Origin: Vibrio mimicus
GTDB taxonomy: Bacteria; Pseudomonadota; Gammaproteobacteria; Enterobacterales; Vibrionaceae
Direction of reading: 5' to 3'
Length of the DNA stretch: 64,000 bases
Assembly (NCBI RefSeq): GCF_019048845.1
Contig: NZ_CP077425.1
Coordinates: forward strand, 620,001-684,000
This document shows, one piece after another, positions 25,562 to 35,200 of the stretch (its first letter is position 1; the number at the start of each line of letters is the position of its first letter). Made by a program: the position numbers and the translations under genes. The notes beneath the pieces are model-generated. The model saw only the letters and a list, made by a program, of their open reading frames with translations, did no database searches and had not been told where the DNA came from.

Positions 25562-27125
25562 TAAGATCAAAGAAGCTGGATTAGATGCGGCGGCAGTGAC
25601 TGGCGAAGAAGCGATCATTTTTTGGAATCATGTTAGACAACATGTGGCCAGCACAACACAAGAGCGCGCACAAAGTTACATCATCAGCGCGGAATATCGC
25701 CGCGAAATGAAACAGTGGCAAACCAGTATTGAAGAGTTACGAGCCGCACTTTCACTTTTGGAGCTGCCCGCCGATCTCGAGTTACTCCTCTCCGTTAAAC
25801 ACAGTTTAAGTGAGCGTTTACTGGATCATGGTGAGTACGTGGCTGCTCTATCCGAATATGTCGCGATTTCAAATATTGCGGTTGAACACGGCATGATAGA
25901 TGACTACGTTTTGGCAGTTCTCGGTATGGGCAACTTGTGTGATGCTTATGGCGATCATAGTCGAGCCTTACGCTACTACCAGAAAATCGACAGCATAGAT
26001 CATGCAATTTCCAGTCGCTCACTGCGCCTGCGCTACAAACTCTACATGCTGGCTTGCTACATCAACCTTGGACGTTTTGCGGTTGCTAATGATCTCATCA
26101 AAGAGTGCGAAGAATTGAGTATTTTAGTCAGTGATAAATTGCTGACTGGGCAGATCATGCTGTATCAAGCCAAACTCTACTTACAGCAAGGCAAAGTGCA
26201 AAAGGCCATGATGACATTGGCCAATGCGCAATATTCATCATCTCTCACGCCCTCAGATTGGCTTTCAAGCATGCTGCGCATCGAGCTAGCTCATTGCCTA
26301 TCAAAAGCAGGAAAAGCCCATTTAGCCACTTTACTACTCAGCAGCACCGAAAAGCGCCTAAAAAACATTCAGTCGCCTTTCCTTGAAAAACGCTTATACG
26401 AAGCGTTCAGTGAAGTATGCGAAATGGAGAATTTGTACTCTACCGCCCTCACTTATGAGAAAAAAGTTTTTCGCATCGAAAGCGATTTAATGAAACGGAT
26501 CCCGATCAGTGAGCTAGGCCCGATTCAACTTCGTCGCCTATCGCGTTTTGAACTGCAGCTGAAGTTGATCTTGTCAGAACTCGAAAACCGAGAACTCAAA
26601 GAAACTACGGAAAATCAGAAAAATACCGTGCTGCAGTTGCAGCAAGATGTGTTCACTGATCCATTAACCAAATTACATAATCGCCGTTGGCTCGATGTAA
26701 AACTCAAAGATCTGCTGCTCCATGAAACCCCGTTTGCTTTCTTGGTAGTGGATATCGATCACTTTAAATCGATCAACGATGAGTTGAGTCATTTGGTTGG
26801 CGATAAAGCAATTACCAATGTCTCCAGTGAACTGGCCACCTACTTTAAATTCCGCGGAGCCTCTTGCGTACGCTTTGGCGGCGAAGAGTTTTTGGTGATC
26901 CTTGAACACGTGACTGCCGACATGGCGCAAATGCACGCAGAAACCTACCGCCAACGTATTTTTGACTTCCCTTGGCAAGAAGTGCTTGGAGAACGTGGGC
27001 TCACCGTTAGCATCGGCATCACTTTACATCGTGATGGTGAAAACACTCAGCGCACCTTCTACCGTGCAGACAAAGCGTTGTATCGTGCCAAAGCCAATGG
27101 TCGTAACCAAGTATGTGTGGAATAG
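25545..27125 (+). CDS. TPR-GGDEF diguanylate cyclase
   Basis: A 526-residue cytoplasmic protein. TPR-like helices occupy about 25-330, a short coiled coil (LKETTENQKNTVLQLQQD) links to a C-terminal GGDEF domain (about 365-526). The active-site motif is GGEEF (near 445-449, in RFGGEEFLVIL), the allowed functional variant; the substrate-binding DPLTKLHNRR and VDIDHFKSIND blocks are intact. No RxxD inhibitory site precedes it. The start at 25545 has AGGAAAA upstream and overlaps the preceding gene by 17 bases, so the two are co-translated. c-di-GMP synthesis controlled by TPR-mediated protein contacts is inferred. Confidence 0.93.
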   Translation: MESLLNKIKEAGLDAAAVTGEEAIIFWNHVRQHVASTTQERAQSYIISAEYRREMKQWQTSIEELRAALSLLELPADLELLLSVKHSLSERLLDHGEYVAALSEYVAISNIAVEHGMIDDYVLAVLGMGNLCDAYGDHSRALRYYQKIDSIDHAISSRSLRLRYKLYMLACYINLGRFAVANDLIKECEELSILVSDKLLTGQIMLYQAKLYLQQGKVQKAMMTLANAQYSSSLTPSDWLSSMLRIELAHCLSKAGKAHLATLLLSSTEKRLKNIQSPFLEKRLYEAFSEVCEMENLYSTALTYEKKVFRIESDLMKRIPISELGPIQLRRLSRFELQLKLILSELENRELKETTENQKNTVLQLQQDVFTDPLTKLHNRRWLDVKLKDLLLHETPFAFLVVDIDHFKSINDELSHLVGDKAITNVSSELATYFKFRGASCVRFGGEEFLVILEHVTADMAQMHAETYRQRIFDFPWQEVLGERGLTVSIGITLHRDGENTQRTFYRADKALYRAKANGRNQVCVE

Positions 27126-27322
27126 CAAAAAATCGGTAAATCTACCACTTAGCTTCCTCTTCTGCGCTTTGTTTCTAGTATTATTCCGTTTACTATCATT
27201 TCGGCAGTGAATGTGGAGGTGGACACAGTACCATCAGGACGTCTTTCACATTACTCGCCATCTGCTGCCCTACTCATTAGATCAGCAGCTTATTTCGCCT
27301 TATTGGACAAAAGGACCACTGC

Positions 27323-27712
27323 ATGTTTCTCGACTATTTTGCCCTTGGGTTACTGATCTTTGTCGCCCTGGTCATTTTTTACGGCATCATTGTCATTCAT
27401 GACATCCCCTATGAAATCTCGAAAGAACGTGACCATCCACATCAAGATGCCATTCATTACGCAGGTTGGGTAAGCCTATTTACTCTCCATGCTTTATGGC
27501 CATTTTTATGGATTTGGGCCACCTTGTGGCGCAAAGAGCGTGGTTGGGGTTTTGCAAAACTCGAAGCCGAACAGCATGATATTCACCACCGAGTGGATGT
27601 GCTGATTGACGAAGTCAAACAGCTGCGTACCGAGCTAGAGACATTGAAAGCCTCAGCTTCTCCTGTTTCACCAACCCCCGTTGCTGCACCAACTTCAGAG
27701 GAGAAGCAATAA
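27323..27712 (+). CDS. DUF3302 inner-membrane protein (YiaW/YibI-like)
   Basis: A 129-residue protein with two membrane segments (about 7-28 and 48-70) and a C-terminal coiled coil (VDVLIDEVKQLRTELETLK) ending in a Pro/Ser/Thr tail. DUF3302 proteins are usually encoded directly before an HlyD-like adaptor, as in the E. coli yiaW-yiaV and yibI-yibH pairs. Here the stop overlaps the next start (TAATG). AGGA precedes the ATG. Biochemical role unknown; probably forms a membrane complex with the adaptor. Confidence 0.85.
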   Translation: MFLDYFALGLLIFVALVIFYGIIVIHDIPYEISKERDHPHQDAIHYAGWVSLFTLHALWPFLWIWATLWRKERGWGFAKLEAEQHDIHHRVDVLIDEVKQLRTELETLKASASPVSPTPVAAPTSEEKQ

Positions 27713-28842
27713 TGGATTTACTGCTTATCCTAACTTACACAGCATTGTGCGTTGCGGTATTTAAAATTTTCAAAATCCCTCTCAATAAATGGACAGTACC
27801 GACGGCGGTTTTAGGCGGTGTGGTTTTAATTGGTACGCTGATTTTGTTGATGAACTACAACCACCCTTTCACTCAACTGGGCAATCAGGTGTATTCAACC
27901 ACCCCGATTGTTTCTGGAGTTCGTGGTCGTGTCATTGAGGTTCCCGTTAAAGCGAACCAACCGCTCACACAAGGAGATGTACTGTTTCGTATCGACCCTG
28001 TACCTTTTGAAGCGGAAGTTGCCCGCTTGAGCGCGAAAGTGAAAGAAGCAAGTCAAGGCGCTTTAGGGCTAGAATCAACGTTGAAGGAATCGCAAGCTGC
28101 AGTATTAAAAGCAGTAGCAGAACGAGACAAAGCACAACGTGAGTTCGACCGTTACAAACGTGGCTATGATCGTGGGGCTTTTACTGAGCAACAAATGGAT
28201 ACCACTCGCCAAGCCTACAAAGCGGCGCAAGCGGCCTTGGAAGTGGCACAGTCAAAACAAGAGCAAGCCCAAATCGCTTTAGATTCAGAAGTCGGTGGCG
28301 AAAACACCACGGTAGCTCAACTGTTAGCTGAACTGCGTAAAGCAGAATTCGATTTGGAACAAACCGTTGTTCGTGCACCAACGGATGGGTATGTGACTCA
28401 ATTGGCACTGCGCCCTGGCATGATGTCGGTGCCACTGCCGTTAGCTCCCGTGATGACTTTTGTGCACACTGAAGAGAAAATCTATACTGCGGCGTTCCGC
28501 CAAAACTCGCTACAGCGCCTACAACCAGGGTTTGAAGCTGAATTCATGTTCCGCGCATTGCCTGGTAAGGTATTCAAAGGTGAAGTGATTGAAGTGCTAC
28601 CTGCCATTGGCGAGAGCCAGTTCCAAGCGCGAGGTTCGCTCCTTGGGACGGAAGCACTCAAAACATCGGGACGTGTATTTGTCACGCTTCGTATTACCGA
28701 TGATTTATCTCAGTACCATCTTCCAATGGGTACAGCTGTTGAAGTTGCGGTGTATTCAGACAGCTTTGAGCACGTCTCTATCATGCGCAAAATTCTGATC
28801 CGTATGAAGAGCTGGCAAAACTACCTCTATCTCGATCACTAA
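27712..28842 (+). CDS. HlyD/EmrA-family membrane fusion protein (YiaV-like)
   Basis: A 376-residue periplasmic adaptor. The N-terminal membrane anchor spans about 1-50 (two hydrophobic stretches), followed by a lipoyl half-motif (TTPIVSGVRGRVIEVPVKANQPL), a long Ala/Gln/Lys-rich coiled-coil hairpin (about 105-210), the second lipoyl half (VVRAPTDGYVTQLALRPG) and a beta-barrel. Such proteins bridge an inner-membrane pump to an outer-membrane channel, but no pump or channel gene is adjacent, only the DUF3302 partner. Ends with its own terminator. Confidence 0.92.
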   Translation: MDLLLILTYTALCVAVFKIFKIPLNKWTVPTAVLGGVVLIGTLILLMNYNHPFTQLGNQVYSTTPIVSGVRGRVIEVPVKANQPLTQGDVLFRIDPVPFEAEVARLSAKVKEASQGALGLESTLKESQAAVLKAVAERDKAQREFDRYKRGYDRGAFTEQQMDTTRQAYKAAQAALEVAQSKQEQAQIALDSEVGGENTTVAQLLAELRKAEFDLEQTVVRAPTDGYVTQLALRPGMMSVPLPLAPVMTFVHTEEKIYTAAFRQNSLQRLQPGFEAEFMFRALPGKVFKGEVIEVLPAIGESQFQARGSLLGTEALKTSGRVFVTLRITDDLSQYHLPMGTAVEVAVYSDSFEHVSIMRKILIRMKSWQNYLYLDH

Positions 28843-28865
28843 TTTTCGGGGATGATGAATGTAAC

Positions 28866-28892
28866 AAGCCGCTCAATTGAGCGGCTTTTCTT
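28866..28892 (+). terminator. Terminator of the DUF3302-HlyD operon
   Basis: AGCCGCTCAATTGAGCGGCT (28867-28886) is a perfect palindromic stem followed by TTTCTT, 25 bases after the stop and before the convergent protease gene. Confidence 0.85.
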
Positions 28893-28903
28893 GAGTTAGT
28901 CGT

Positions 28904-31900
28904 TTATTTAGAAGCCGTGTCGGCTAGCAATGCTTCAACTGCAGCGGCCAACTGGCGATCGTCCCCTGCCACAACGGATTCTGGATCGTTATACACCAAA
29001 ATATCGGGGACAATTTCTTGATTTTCGAACCAACGACCTTGTTCATCTTTAATGCCTAATTGCGGCACTCCGTACACCAATCCCGGTTCTTGTTGCCGCT
29101 CCCAAATCACGGCTGTGCCTGTACCAGGGACTCGTTCTCCAACCAACTTTCCGAGACCTTCTTTTTGATAGAAATAAGGCACAATCGATCCATCAGAATA
29201 GCTGTCAGCATTGGCGAGCATAATGCTCGGTTTCGCCCAGCGTCGTTCTGGGAAGGAGGAAACCACATACCCATCACGAGTTTGCAGCACTGAATGCCGT
29301 GTTCCTGATAAAATCTCCATCACTTGATCATGCAGCCAGCCACCGGCATTAAAACGTACATCCACCACTAAGCCTAGTTTGTCTTTCTCACGGCCAAACA
29401 TATCATTTTGCATCTGCTCAAAGCTGTTCGCATCCATCGCGGCAAGGTGTACATACCCCAAACGACCATCCGACAGCTTTTCAACGAGCGCTCGGCGCTG
29501 CTCAACCCATTGCTCATAAAGCAGCTCACTTTCTTCCTCTAAACTGATCGGAATTAACGTGAAATTCTGCGCTTTATCCTCCCCTGGTACGAGCACGTTT
29601 AAACGGGTCAATTTGCCTTGGGTAAAATTCAGGAAAGAGTGAATATCCTGCTGATCACTAATCTCTTTACCGTTCACCGAGTATATAATGGCTCCCGCTT
29701 TAATGGGGGATTGATAGGTATCCGCAGGACCACCAGGTAAAAGTGATTTCACGCGCACCCCTTTGCCTCGATAACGATCATCATAGTAAAGCCCTAGCGA
29801 TGCGGGCTCTTCCCAACTGGAGTTATCGGCCATAAAAAATGCTCCGGTGTGTGAGACATTGAGCTCTCCGACCATTTCACTCAGTAGTTCAGCAAAGTCG
29901 TTGTAGGTATGAATACTTGGTAAGTGCTTACGGTATAAATCACCGTACTGTTTCCAGTCCATACCATGCATTTTCGGATCATAAAATTTGGTTTGAGTCA
30001 GCCGCCATACATGCTCAAACAAGTAGGCGATTTCCGCTCGAAAATCAAAATTAGCATTCGCTTGATAACGCACAAATTTCGTATCGCCAGTGACAACGTT
30101 CAGATTCTCAATCCCGTGCTCTCCCATAATGAGTAGGCTTTCATCATCAGAGGCCATAGCAAGTAAAAGGGCATCTTCGCTCGATCGATTAAACAAAGCG
30201 GTCATCTCACCACTGCGCAGATTGATTTCTGAGATTTGTACTGAATCACCGGTCCGGTAAGCGATGTTCAACGTTTTGTTATCTTCTGTTAAGTGCTTGA
30301 AAATAATATCTAATGAGACTGGTGTCATACGCAGAATGCGCTGCTTAAGCCCTTTATTTTCCACCACCGTTAACTCTGCAGGCCGGTGTTGGCTAGGCAC
30401 AATATTTTTCTCAGCGGCGATTTCATCTTCAAGCCATAACTGCTCTTGGGTTTTATTGAAATCAAATTTGGCTTCGCGGTTAAGTGCAACACCGTAGACA
30501 TCATACTGCACAACCATATTATCAATATCACGCAGACCCTTGGCATCGGTAAACCAGTAAACCCATTGCCCATCAGCGCTAAATTGCGGCATGAATTCAG
30601 CAAAACCACTTTGGCTTAGGTTGAGCGGCACTTCGCTTCCATCAAATTTCAGTAGTTGGATATCACCATTAAACATTGCTCGGTCACGAGTCACTAAATA
30701 TTCACTGTCTGGCGACCACTGATAGCTCAGATCGGCATCAACATAAGAATAGAGTGCATGTTCATCTAATAGGGTATAAGTTTGATCCTGTTCGATATCA
30801 TACACTTTGAGCGTATTACGATTCTCACGGTAAGCGATCCGTTTATGATTAGGGGAATAGAGCGGTTGAATCACATCCGACTCGGTAATCAATAAAGGCT
30901 CTTCAACAATATCGAGTGAAGTTGAAAAGCTTTTCCCTCCATCATTCACGTAGCTTTGATAAAGATTCCAACTACCCTCACGCTCAGAGGCATAGACCAA
31001 GCGATACCCATCACTGGAAAATGAAATATCTCGCTCCGCTTCAGGAGTGTCAGTAATACGTTGGGTTAGCCCAGAAAGTAAAGACACCACATAAACATCC
31101 CCACGCGCCACAATCGCTACTTCAGCAGCATTGGGAGCTACCACCATTTCGGTGGTTTCAAGGTTAAAATTCACACTATGACGGCCATCGGGCATTGTGC
31201 TACGACGTATCGAGACATCCACCTTTTGAGGTTGCTCTGAGCCTGCTTTGAGTCGCCAAATTTCACCATCAAACCCATAGGCTAAATCGCCTTGTAAACT
31301 GGCACTTAAGAAACGCACTGGCAACTGCTGATGATATGTGATTTGCACAGGCTCTGAGCCATCAAAGCGCTGTTGCCAGACATTAAAATTCCCCGCTTGC
31401 TCAGACAGATAGAACATAGATGTCCCATCCGCACTCCAGACTGGATTGCGGTCTTCGCCACGGAAAGTGGTGATTTGAGTGTGTTTTCCAGTGAGTGGGG
31501 ACCACTGCCAAATATCCCGTGTGGCATCCGACACCGCACCTTTACGCCACGGTTGCTCATCTGAAGGTTGGTTGGTGTAGAGGATCTCAGATTGCGCAGG
31601 AGATACCGCCACATCACTCACTGCAATAGGCAAAACTCGCTGCTCTCTGCCGCCAACCGAGGGAACAGAGTAAAGCTGTGCCATAAAACTGCCCTGTTTG
31701 ACACTTGCATTGGCTTTATCATCGCCGAGTCGACGTGAGGAGAAATAGATAAGCTGACCATCAGCCGAAAACGCATAAGGAATATCCTTCGCTCCGTGAT
31801 AGGTTAATCGGCGGCTCTCCCCTCCTTGTATAGAAAGAATAAAAACATCACCAAACCCATATCGATCTGAGCTGAAAGCGATCGATTGACTGTCTGGGGA

Positions 31901-32158
31901 CCAAACTGGATTTTCGCTGTACACGCCGCTTTCGGTCAGTGCAACAGCTTCACCTCCTTGCGCAGGCACAAGCCAAATCTGCCCCGCGTAGGTAAAAGCG
32001 ATCTTTTGCCCATCGGGTGACAGTGCAATATCCCTTAACCAAGTTGGCCGAACATGCGCAGCGGTTTCGGGTTGATTCGTGTTCGCGAGCCCTAGGTTCG
32101 GGGCTATAAGCGACGTCAGCAAGAGCACTGAGCTCAGGGTAAATTGTGGCAAATGCAT
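28904..32158 (-). CDS. Tricorn-like S41 protease with beta-propeller repeats
   Basis: A 1084-residue exported protein. Signal peptide 1-25; then TolB/WD40-type propeller blades to about 640 with repeated WSPDSQSIAFSSDR-like units (near 90, 130, 240, 385, 480, 530); a C1-type helical region (about 690-770, LNVSHTGAFF); PDZ (about 785-860); and S41 protease core to about 1065. The nucleophile is probably Ser988 in ADSYSDGS, where tricorn proteases have AGSDGD. These enzymes degrade peptides; the signal peptide places this one in the periplasm. AAGGAAGAG precedes the ATG. Single gene, typical length for the family. Confidence 0.92.
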   Translation of the reverse strand: MHLPQFTLSSVLLLTSLIAPNLGLANTNQPETAAHVRPTWLRDIALSPDGQKIAFTYAGQIWLVPAQGGEAVALTESGVYSENPVWSPDSQSIAFSSDRYGFGDVFILSIQGGESRRLTYHGAKDIPYAFSADGQLIYFSSRRLGDDKANASVKQGSFMAQLYSVPSVGGREQRVLPIAVSDVAVSPAQSEILYTNQPSDEQPWRKGAVSDATRDIWQWSPLTGKHTQITTFRGEDRNPVWSADGTSMFYLSEQAGNFNVWQQRFDGSEPVQITYHQQLPVRFLSASLQGDLAYGFDGEIWRLKAGSEQPQKVDVSIRRSTMPDGRHSVNFNLETTEMVVAPNAAEVAIVARGDVYVVSLLSGLTQRITDTPEAERDISFSSDGYRLVYASEREGSWNLYQSYVNDGGKSFSTSLDIVEEPLLITESDVIQPLYSPNHKRIAYRENRNTLKVYDIEQDQTYTLLDEHALYSYVDADLSYQWSPDSEYLVTRDRAMFNGDIQLLKFDGSEVPLNLSQSGFAEFMPQFSADGQWVYWFTDAKGLRDIDNMVVQYDVYGVALNREAKFDFNKTQEQLWLEDEIAAEKNIVPSQHRPAELTVVENKGLKQRILRMTPVSLDIIFKHLTEDNKTLNIAYRTGDSVQISEINLRSGEMTALFNRSSEDALLLAMASDDESLLIMGEHGIENLNVVTGDTKFVRYQANANFDFRAEIAYLFEHVWRLTQTKFYDPKMHGMDWKQYGDLYRKHLPSIHTYNDFAELLSEMVGELNVSHTGAFFMADNSSWEEPASLGLYYDDRYRGKGVRVKSLLPGGPADTYQSPIKAGAIIYSVNGKEISDQQDIHSFLNFTQGKLTRLNVLVPGEDKAQNFTLIPISLEEESELLYEQWVEQRRALVEKLSDGRLGYVHLAAMDANSFEQMQNDMFGREKDKLGLVVDVRFNAGGWLHDQVMEILSGTRHSVLQTRDGYVVSSFPERRWAKPSIMLANADSYSDGSIVPYFYQKEGLGKLVGERVPGTGTAVIWERQQEPGLVYGVPQLGIKDEQGRWFENQEIVPDILVYNDPESVVAGDDRQLAAAVEALLADTASK

Positions 32159-32286
32159 CGCTCTTCCTTATCAATACTTTAGATACATCATCTTTTTAAA
32201 TAAGAAGTTACCTCAATATGCTAAGGACGTCTAAACCATTTAAAGCGAACTATGCTGACATCTCTTCAAAATCTTCCTTTCACACG

Positions 32287-32574
32287 TCAAACGGAACGAT
32301 GGCGCAAATGCTGCCATTCGGGATGCCGTTCAAGATAATGAGCGACATAGCTGCACACCGGAACAATCGTCAAACCTGCACTCTCAATCTCGGGTAACAC
32401 ACTTTCCATCATTACTTTCCCATATCCTTTGCCTTGTAACTCGTCAGGCACACGGGTCGATGTAATGTGTAGCACCTCGCCTTGCTGTTGATATTTCACA
32501 ATGGCGTAATATTCACCTTCTAAAGCGACTTTGTAGCAATGGTTTGATTCATCATGTTGCACATTGTTTGCCAT
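32287..32574 (-). CDS. Small GNAT-type N-acetyltransferase
   Basis: A 95-residue protein of the short YjdJ/GNAT-like group. The acetyl-CoA-binding loop is seen in PDELQGKGYGKVMMESVL, followed by CSYVAHYLERHPEW at the C terminus, the pattern typical of these mini-acetyltransferases. The substrate is unknown. I start at the ATG at 32574, five bases after AAAGGAG; the upstream GTG at 32580 is part of the ribosome site. Stands between the protease gene and the divergent PilZ gene. Confidence 0.85.
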   Translation of the reverse strand: MANNVQHDESNHCYKVALEGEYYAIVKYQQQGEVLHITSTRVPDELQGKGYGKVMMESVLPEIESAGLTIVPVCSYVAHYLERHPEWQHLRHRSV

Positions 32575-32704
32575 ATTCACTCCTTTTTTGATAGATAGAT
32601 CAAATTAGTTGGTGACTCTCTCATTTGAATCTACACTTATATCACCATAGAATTCAATGGACTCTAGGATCCACCGATGTCGTATCTCAACACGGAGAAG
32701 TTAA

Positions 32705-33463
32705 ATGAATTCACGGCCCGCTGAAAATATTGATGATAATGAAGGCCAAACGCAGTCTCAACGAAGCAAAACTGTATCAACAATCAACAGTACCGATGCG
32801 CTCGCTATGGTGGAACATGGTAGTGAGTTAACGTTGAGTATTACCACACCGGTGGGGACAAAATTTGTCTGCCGTACTCCTTTTATTGGTACTCATACCG
32901 ATAAATTTTTACTGGTTGAAACACCTAAAATCTCTCCCGAAGATTTAGGATTTTTCTTCCAAGAAGGGTTTTGGATGAACATTCGCGCCATCTCTCCCAG
33001 AGGGGAGGGAGCGCTAATTCATTTTCGCAGCCAGCTGATGCACATTTTGCAAGAGCCCCTACCACTGGCTTTTTTGACGATCCCCAATACCATGCAAGTC
33101 TCTCAACTGCGTAAAGAACCAAGATTCGAGCTGAATTTGGCTGGCAAAGTAGTCTTTGAGGATCGGCGTGGAGATTGTGAATTGCGTGACCTCTCACGCA
33201 GTGGCTGTCGCTTCATTACTCCGCCATTGGGAAGAACTTACCAAATGGGAGATTTGGTTGCGCTTGAGATATTCTCTGATCTACGTGGCAACAATAGCTT
33301 TCCCCCGCTAACGGGAAAAATATGTAACCTACAGCGCTCGCTTCATCACGCTCGCTATGGGTTGGAGTTTAATGAGGAAGGTCGAGCTAACGCCAAAAAC
33401 TTGTTGGCACAGCTGAAGTTTAACGGCACCAAACTCACGTTGAATATCGACAAGAAATCGTAG
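32705..33463 (+). CDS. plzD: c-di-GMP receptor PlzD (YcgR-N and PilZ domains)
   Basis: A 252-residue cytoplasmic protein with an N-terminal YcgR-like beta-barrel (about 30-130) and a C-terminal PilZ domain (about 134-245). The c-di-GMP site is intact: L135, R136 and R140 in LRKEPR, and DLSRSG (about 160-165). These positions agree with those I recall for VCA0042/PlzD of V. cholerae, the best single identifier of the organism in the window. Binding of c-di-GMP draws the two domains together; PlzD is linked to motility and virulence control. Monocistronic with a bidirectional terminator. Confidence 0.96.
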   Translation: MNSRPAENIDDNEGQTQSQRSKTVSTINSTDALAMVEHGSELTLSITTPVGTKFVCRTPFIGTHTDKFLLVETPKISPEDLGFFFQEGFWMNIRAISPRGEGALIHFRSQLMHILQEPLPLAFLTIPNTMQVSQLRKEPRFELNLAGKVVFEDRRGDCELRDLSRSGCRFITPPLGRTYQMGDLVALEIFSDLRGNNSFPPLTGKICNLQRSLHHARYGLEFNEEGRANAKNLLAQLKFNGTKLTLNIDKKS

Positions 33464-33488
33464 TGGTTTCAATTTGCTAACATGAGAT

Positions 33489-33515
33489 AAAACAACAGCC
33501 GCTAGGATCGCGGCT
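33489..33515. terminator. Bidirectional terminator plzD / gltS
   Basis: AACAACAGCCG-CTAGGAT-CGGCTGTTGTT (33491-33511 region) with T runs on both strands, 25 bases after plzD and 30 before the end of the convergent gltS. Confidence 0.85.
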
Positions 33516-33545
33516 GTTGTTTTTATTGATCAATGATGAACCCAC

Positions 33546-34772
33546 TCATCCTAGAAATGAGATGTAACCCTGCAAGATGATCAAGTTCACTATGTCGATG
33601 AAAAATGCGCCGACAATTGGCACCACCATAAAGGCTTGTGGTGAAGGACCAAAGCGTTTTACGACCGATCCCATATTCATCACTGCCGTTGGTGTGGCCC
33701 CTAAGCCAAAACCACAATGCCCCGCAGAAATTACCGCTGCATCATAATTGGCCCCCATGACTTTAAACGTCACAAAGTAACAAAAAATACCCAATACAAC
33801 GGATTGAATCGCTAGGATCACCAGAAATGGTAATGCCAAGTCAAAAATGTTCCACAATTTCAGGCTCATCAGAGCCATGGCGAGAAACAGTGACAACGAA
33901 ACCGTCCCTAAGATATCGACCGTCTCAGCATCAACCTTACGCAGCTTCGTAACTTCCAACAGGTTGGTAATGAATACCCCAATAAACAAGGCATATACAA
34001 AATCTGGGATCATCAGCCAGCGGATTTCAAAGGTTTTAACCCAAGCTTCAAGGTACTTCGCCCCCGTAACGCATATGAGCAAGATAAATAGAATTTCAAT
34101 CACCTTCTTCGCAGTGACTTTATCTTCTTCATATTCGTTATACGTAACCAGCTCAGGGAAGCGAGAATGCGTTTGCGTACCACGCCCGTATTCAGACTCA
34201 ATACTGTGTTTATCAATTAATTTCTGAGCTACGGGGCTGCCGATGATGCCGCCAATGATCAAACCGAACGTTGCTGAAGCCATAGCGATCTCTAACGTGT
34301 TGGTTAAACCATAATTCTCTGCAAAAGTATTTGCCCACGCGGCTCCCGTACCATGGCCACCCGATAACGTGATTGAGCCGGCAATCAAACCCAACAGAGG
34401 ATCTAGTCCCAGACTAGCCGCCAGAGAAACCCCAACGCCGTTTTGAATGATGATGAATACCGATGCTACTGCCAAGAACAGGAACACTTTTGCACCACCT
34501 TTCATCAGTTGGGTATAGTTCGCCGCTAGCCCTACAGTGCTAAAAAACATCAACATAAAGACGTTTTGTAACGGCAGAGAGAATTCCATATCAATACCTT
34601 GAAAATGCAATCCCGTGATCACACAGGCAACCACTAATCCACCGACAATCGGTTCCGGTATGTTGAATTTAGTCAAAATGGGAAGTTTGGCATTAATAAA
34701 GTGACCTAGAAAAAGGACACTGATAGCAATCAGGAAAGACTCTAATGCTCCAATAGAAATGATTTGATTCAT
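33546..34772 (-). CDS. gltS: Sodium/glutamate symporter GltS
   Basis: A 408-residue inner-membrane carrier with about 10-12 hydrophobic segments in two halves. Family marks are GGHGTGAAW in the first half and SAGHCGFGLGATPTAVMNM in the second, the two inverted re-entrant loops of the ESS family. It imports glutamate with sodium. The hydrophilic middle loop (about 185-215, SEYGRGTQTHSRFPEL) is normal. Start and the GAGGTACT ribosome region agree. Own promoter, insulated upstream by a minus-strand terminator at about 35000. Confidence 0.94.
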   Translation of the reverse strand: MNQIISIGALESFLIAISVLFLGHFINAKLPILTKFNIPEPIVGGLVVACVITGLHFQGIDMEFSLPLQNVFMLMFFSTVGLAANYTQLMKGGAKVFLFLAVASVFIIIQNGVGVSLAASLGLDPLLGLIAGSITLSGGHGTGAAWANTFAENYGLTNTLEIAMASATFGLIIGGIIGSPVAQKLIDKHSIESEYGRGTQTHSRFPELVTYNEYEEDKVTAKKVIEILFILLICVTGAKYLEAWVKTFEIRWLMIPDFVYALFIGVFITNLLEVTKLRKVDAETVDILGTVSLSLFLAMALMSLKLWNIFDLALPFLVILAIQSVVLGIFCYFVTFKVMGANYDAAVISAGHCGFGLGATPTAVMNMGSVVKRFGPSPQAFMVVPIVGAFFIDIVNLIILQGYISFLG

Positions 34773-34989
34773 AGTACCTCTTATTTTTCAGGCTCATCTC
34801 TCCTTGATAAGCGGGCGCCTCAACCAATCTTGGCGACGCCAAAACAAACATCACTCCAGTGCGATAGTTATCCTCTAATAAACAGCCAAATGGCCACATA
34901 AAGCAATGAAATTAAACGAACCGTTTACCATTTAATGCTAATAATCAGCAAAAAATAAGTGAAAATGGTGGGGAATCATACCTAAAAGA

Positions 34990-35200
34990 CAAAAAAATAG
35001 CCAACCGCAAGAATCGCGATTGGCTTATATATGGTGTGAACAATATCATTCACTAACAACGTCAGTTGGCTAGGTGACCCTCGGCTTAACAAGGGTCATA
35101 TAAACTAATGCACGATACGTGCCAACTTATTAAGCCCTGATTTTTGTGATGCTTTGCCATAAAAACCTCGATTAACCCCTTTAATGTTGCAATTTGCAAT
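34990..35200 (-). ncRNA. Candidate small RNA ending at an orphan terminator
   Basis: A terminator-quality hairpin (AGCCAAtCGC, 7-base loop, GCGgTTGGCT; 34999-35025) is followed on the minus strand by seven T (34997-34991), yet no gene on that strand lies upstream within 350 bases. Upstream come a perfect 7-bp stem TGACCCT/AGGGTCA (35075-35098) and GCACG/CGTGC (35110-35122). A structured minus-strand transcript of roughly 150-200 bases would explain all three. The 5' end is unknown and I find no convincing promoter. A 24-codon frame with stop at 35086 could be a peptide on the same RNA. Confidence 0.35.

Noticed and set aside
35086-35160. 24-codon minus-strand frame with ATG and an AGG upstream
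   Set aside because: Too short to call as a gene from sequence alone; mentioned only with the small-RNA candidate.
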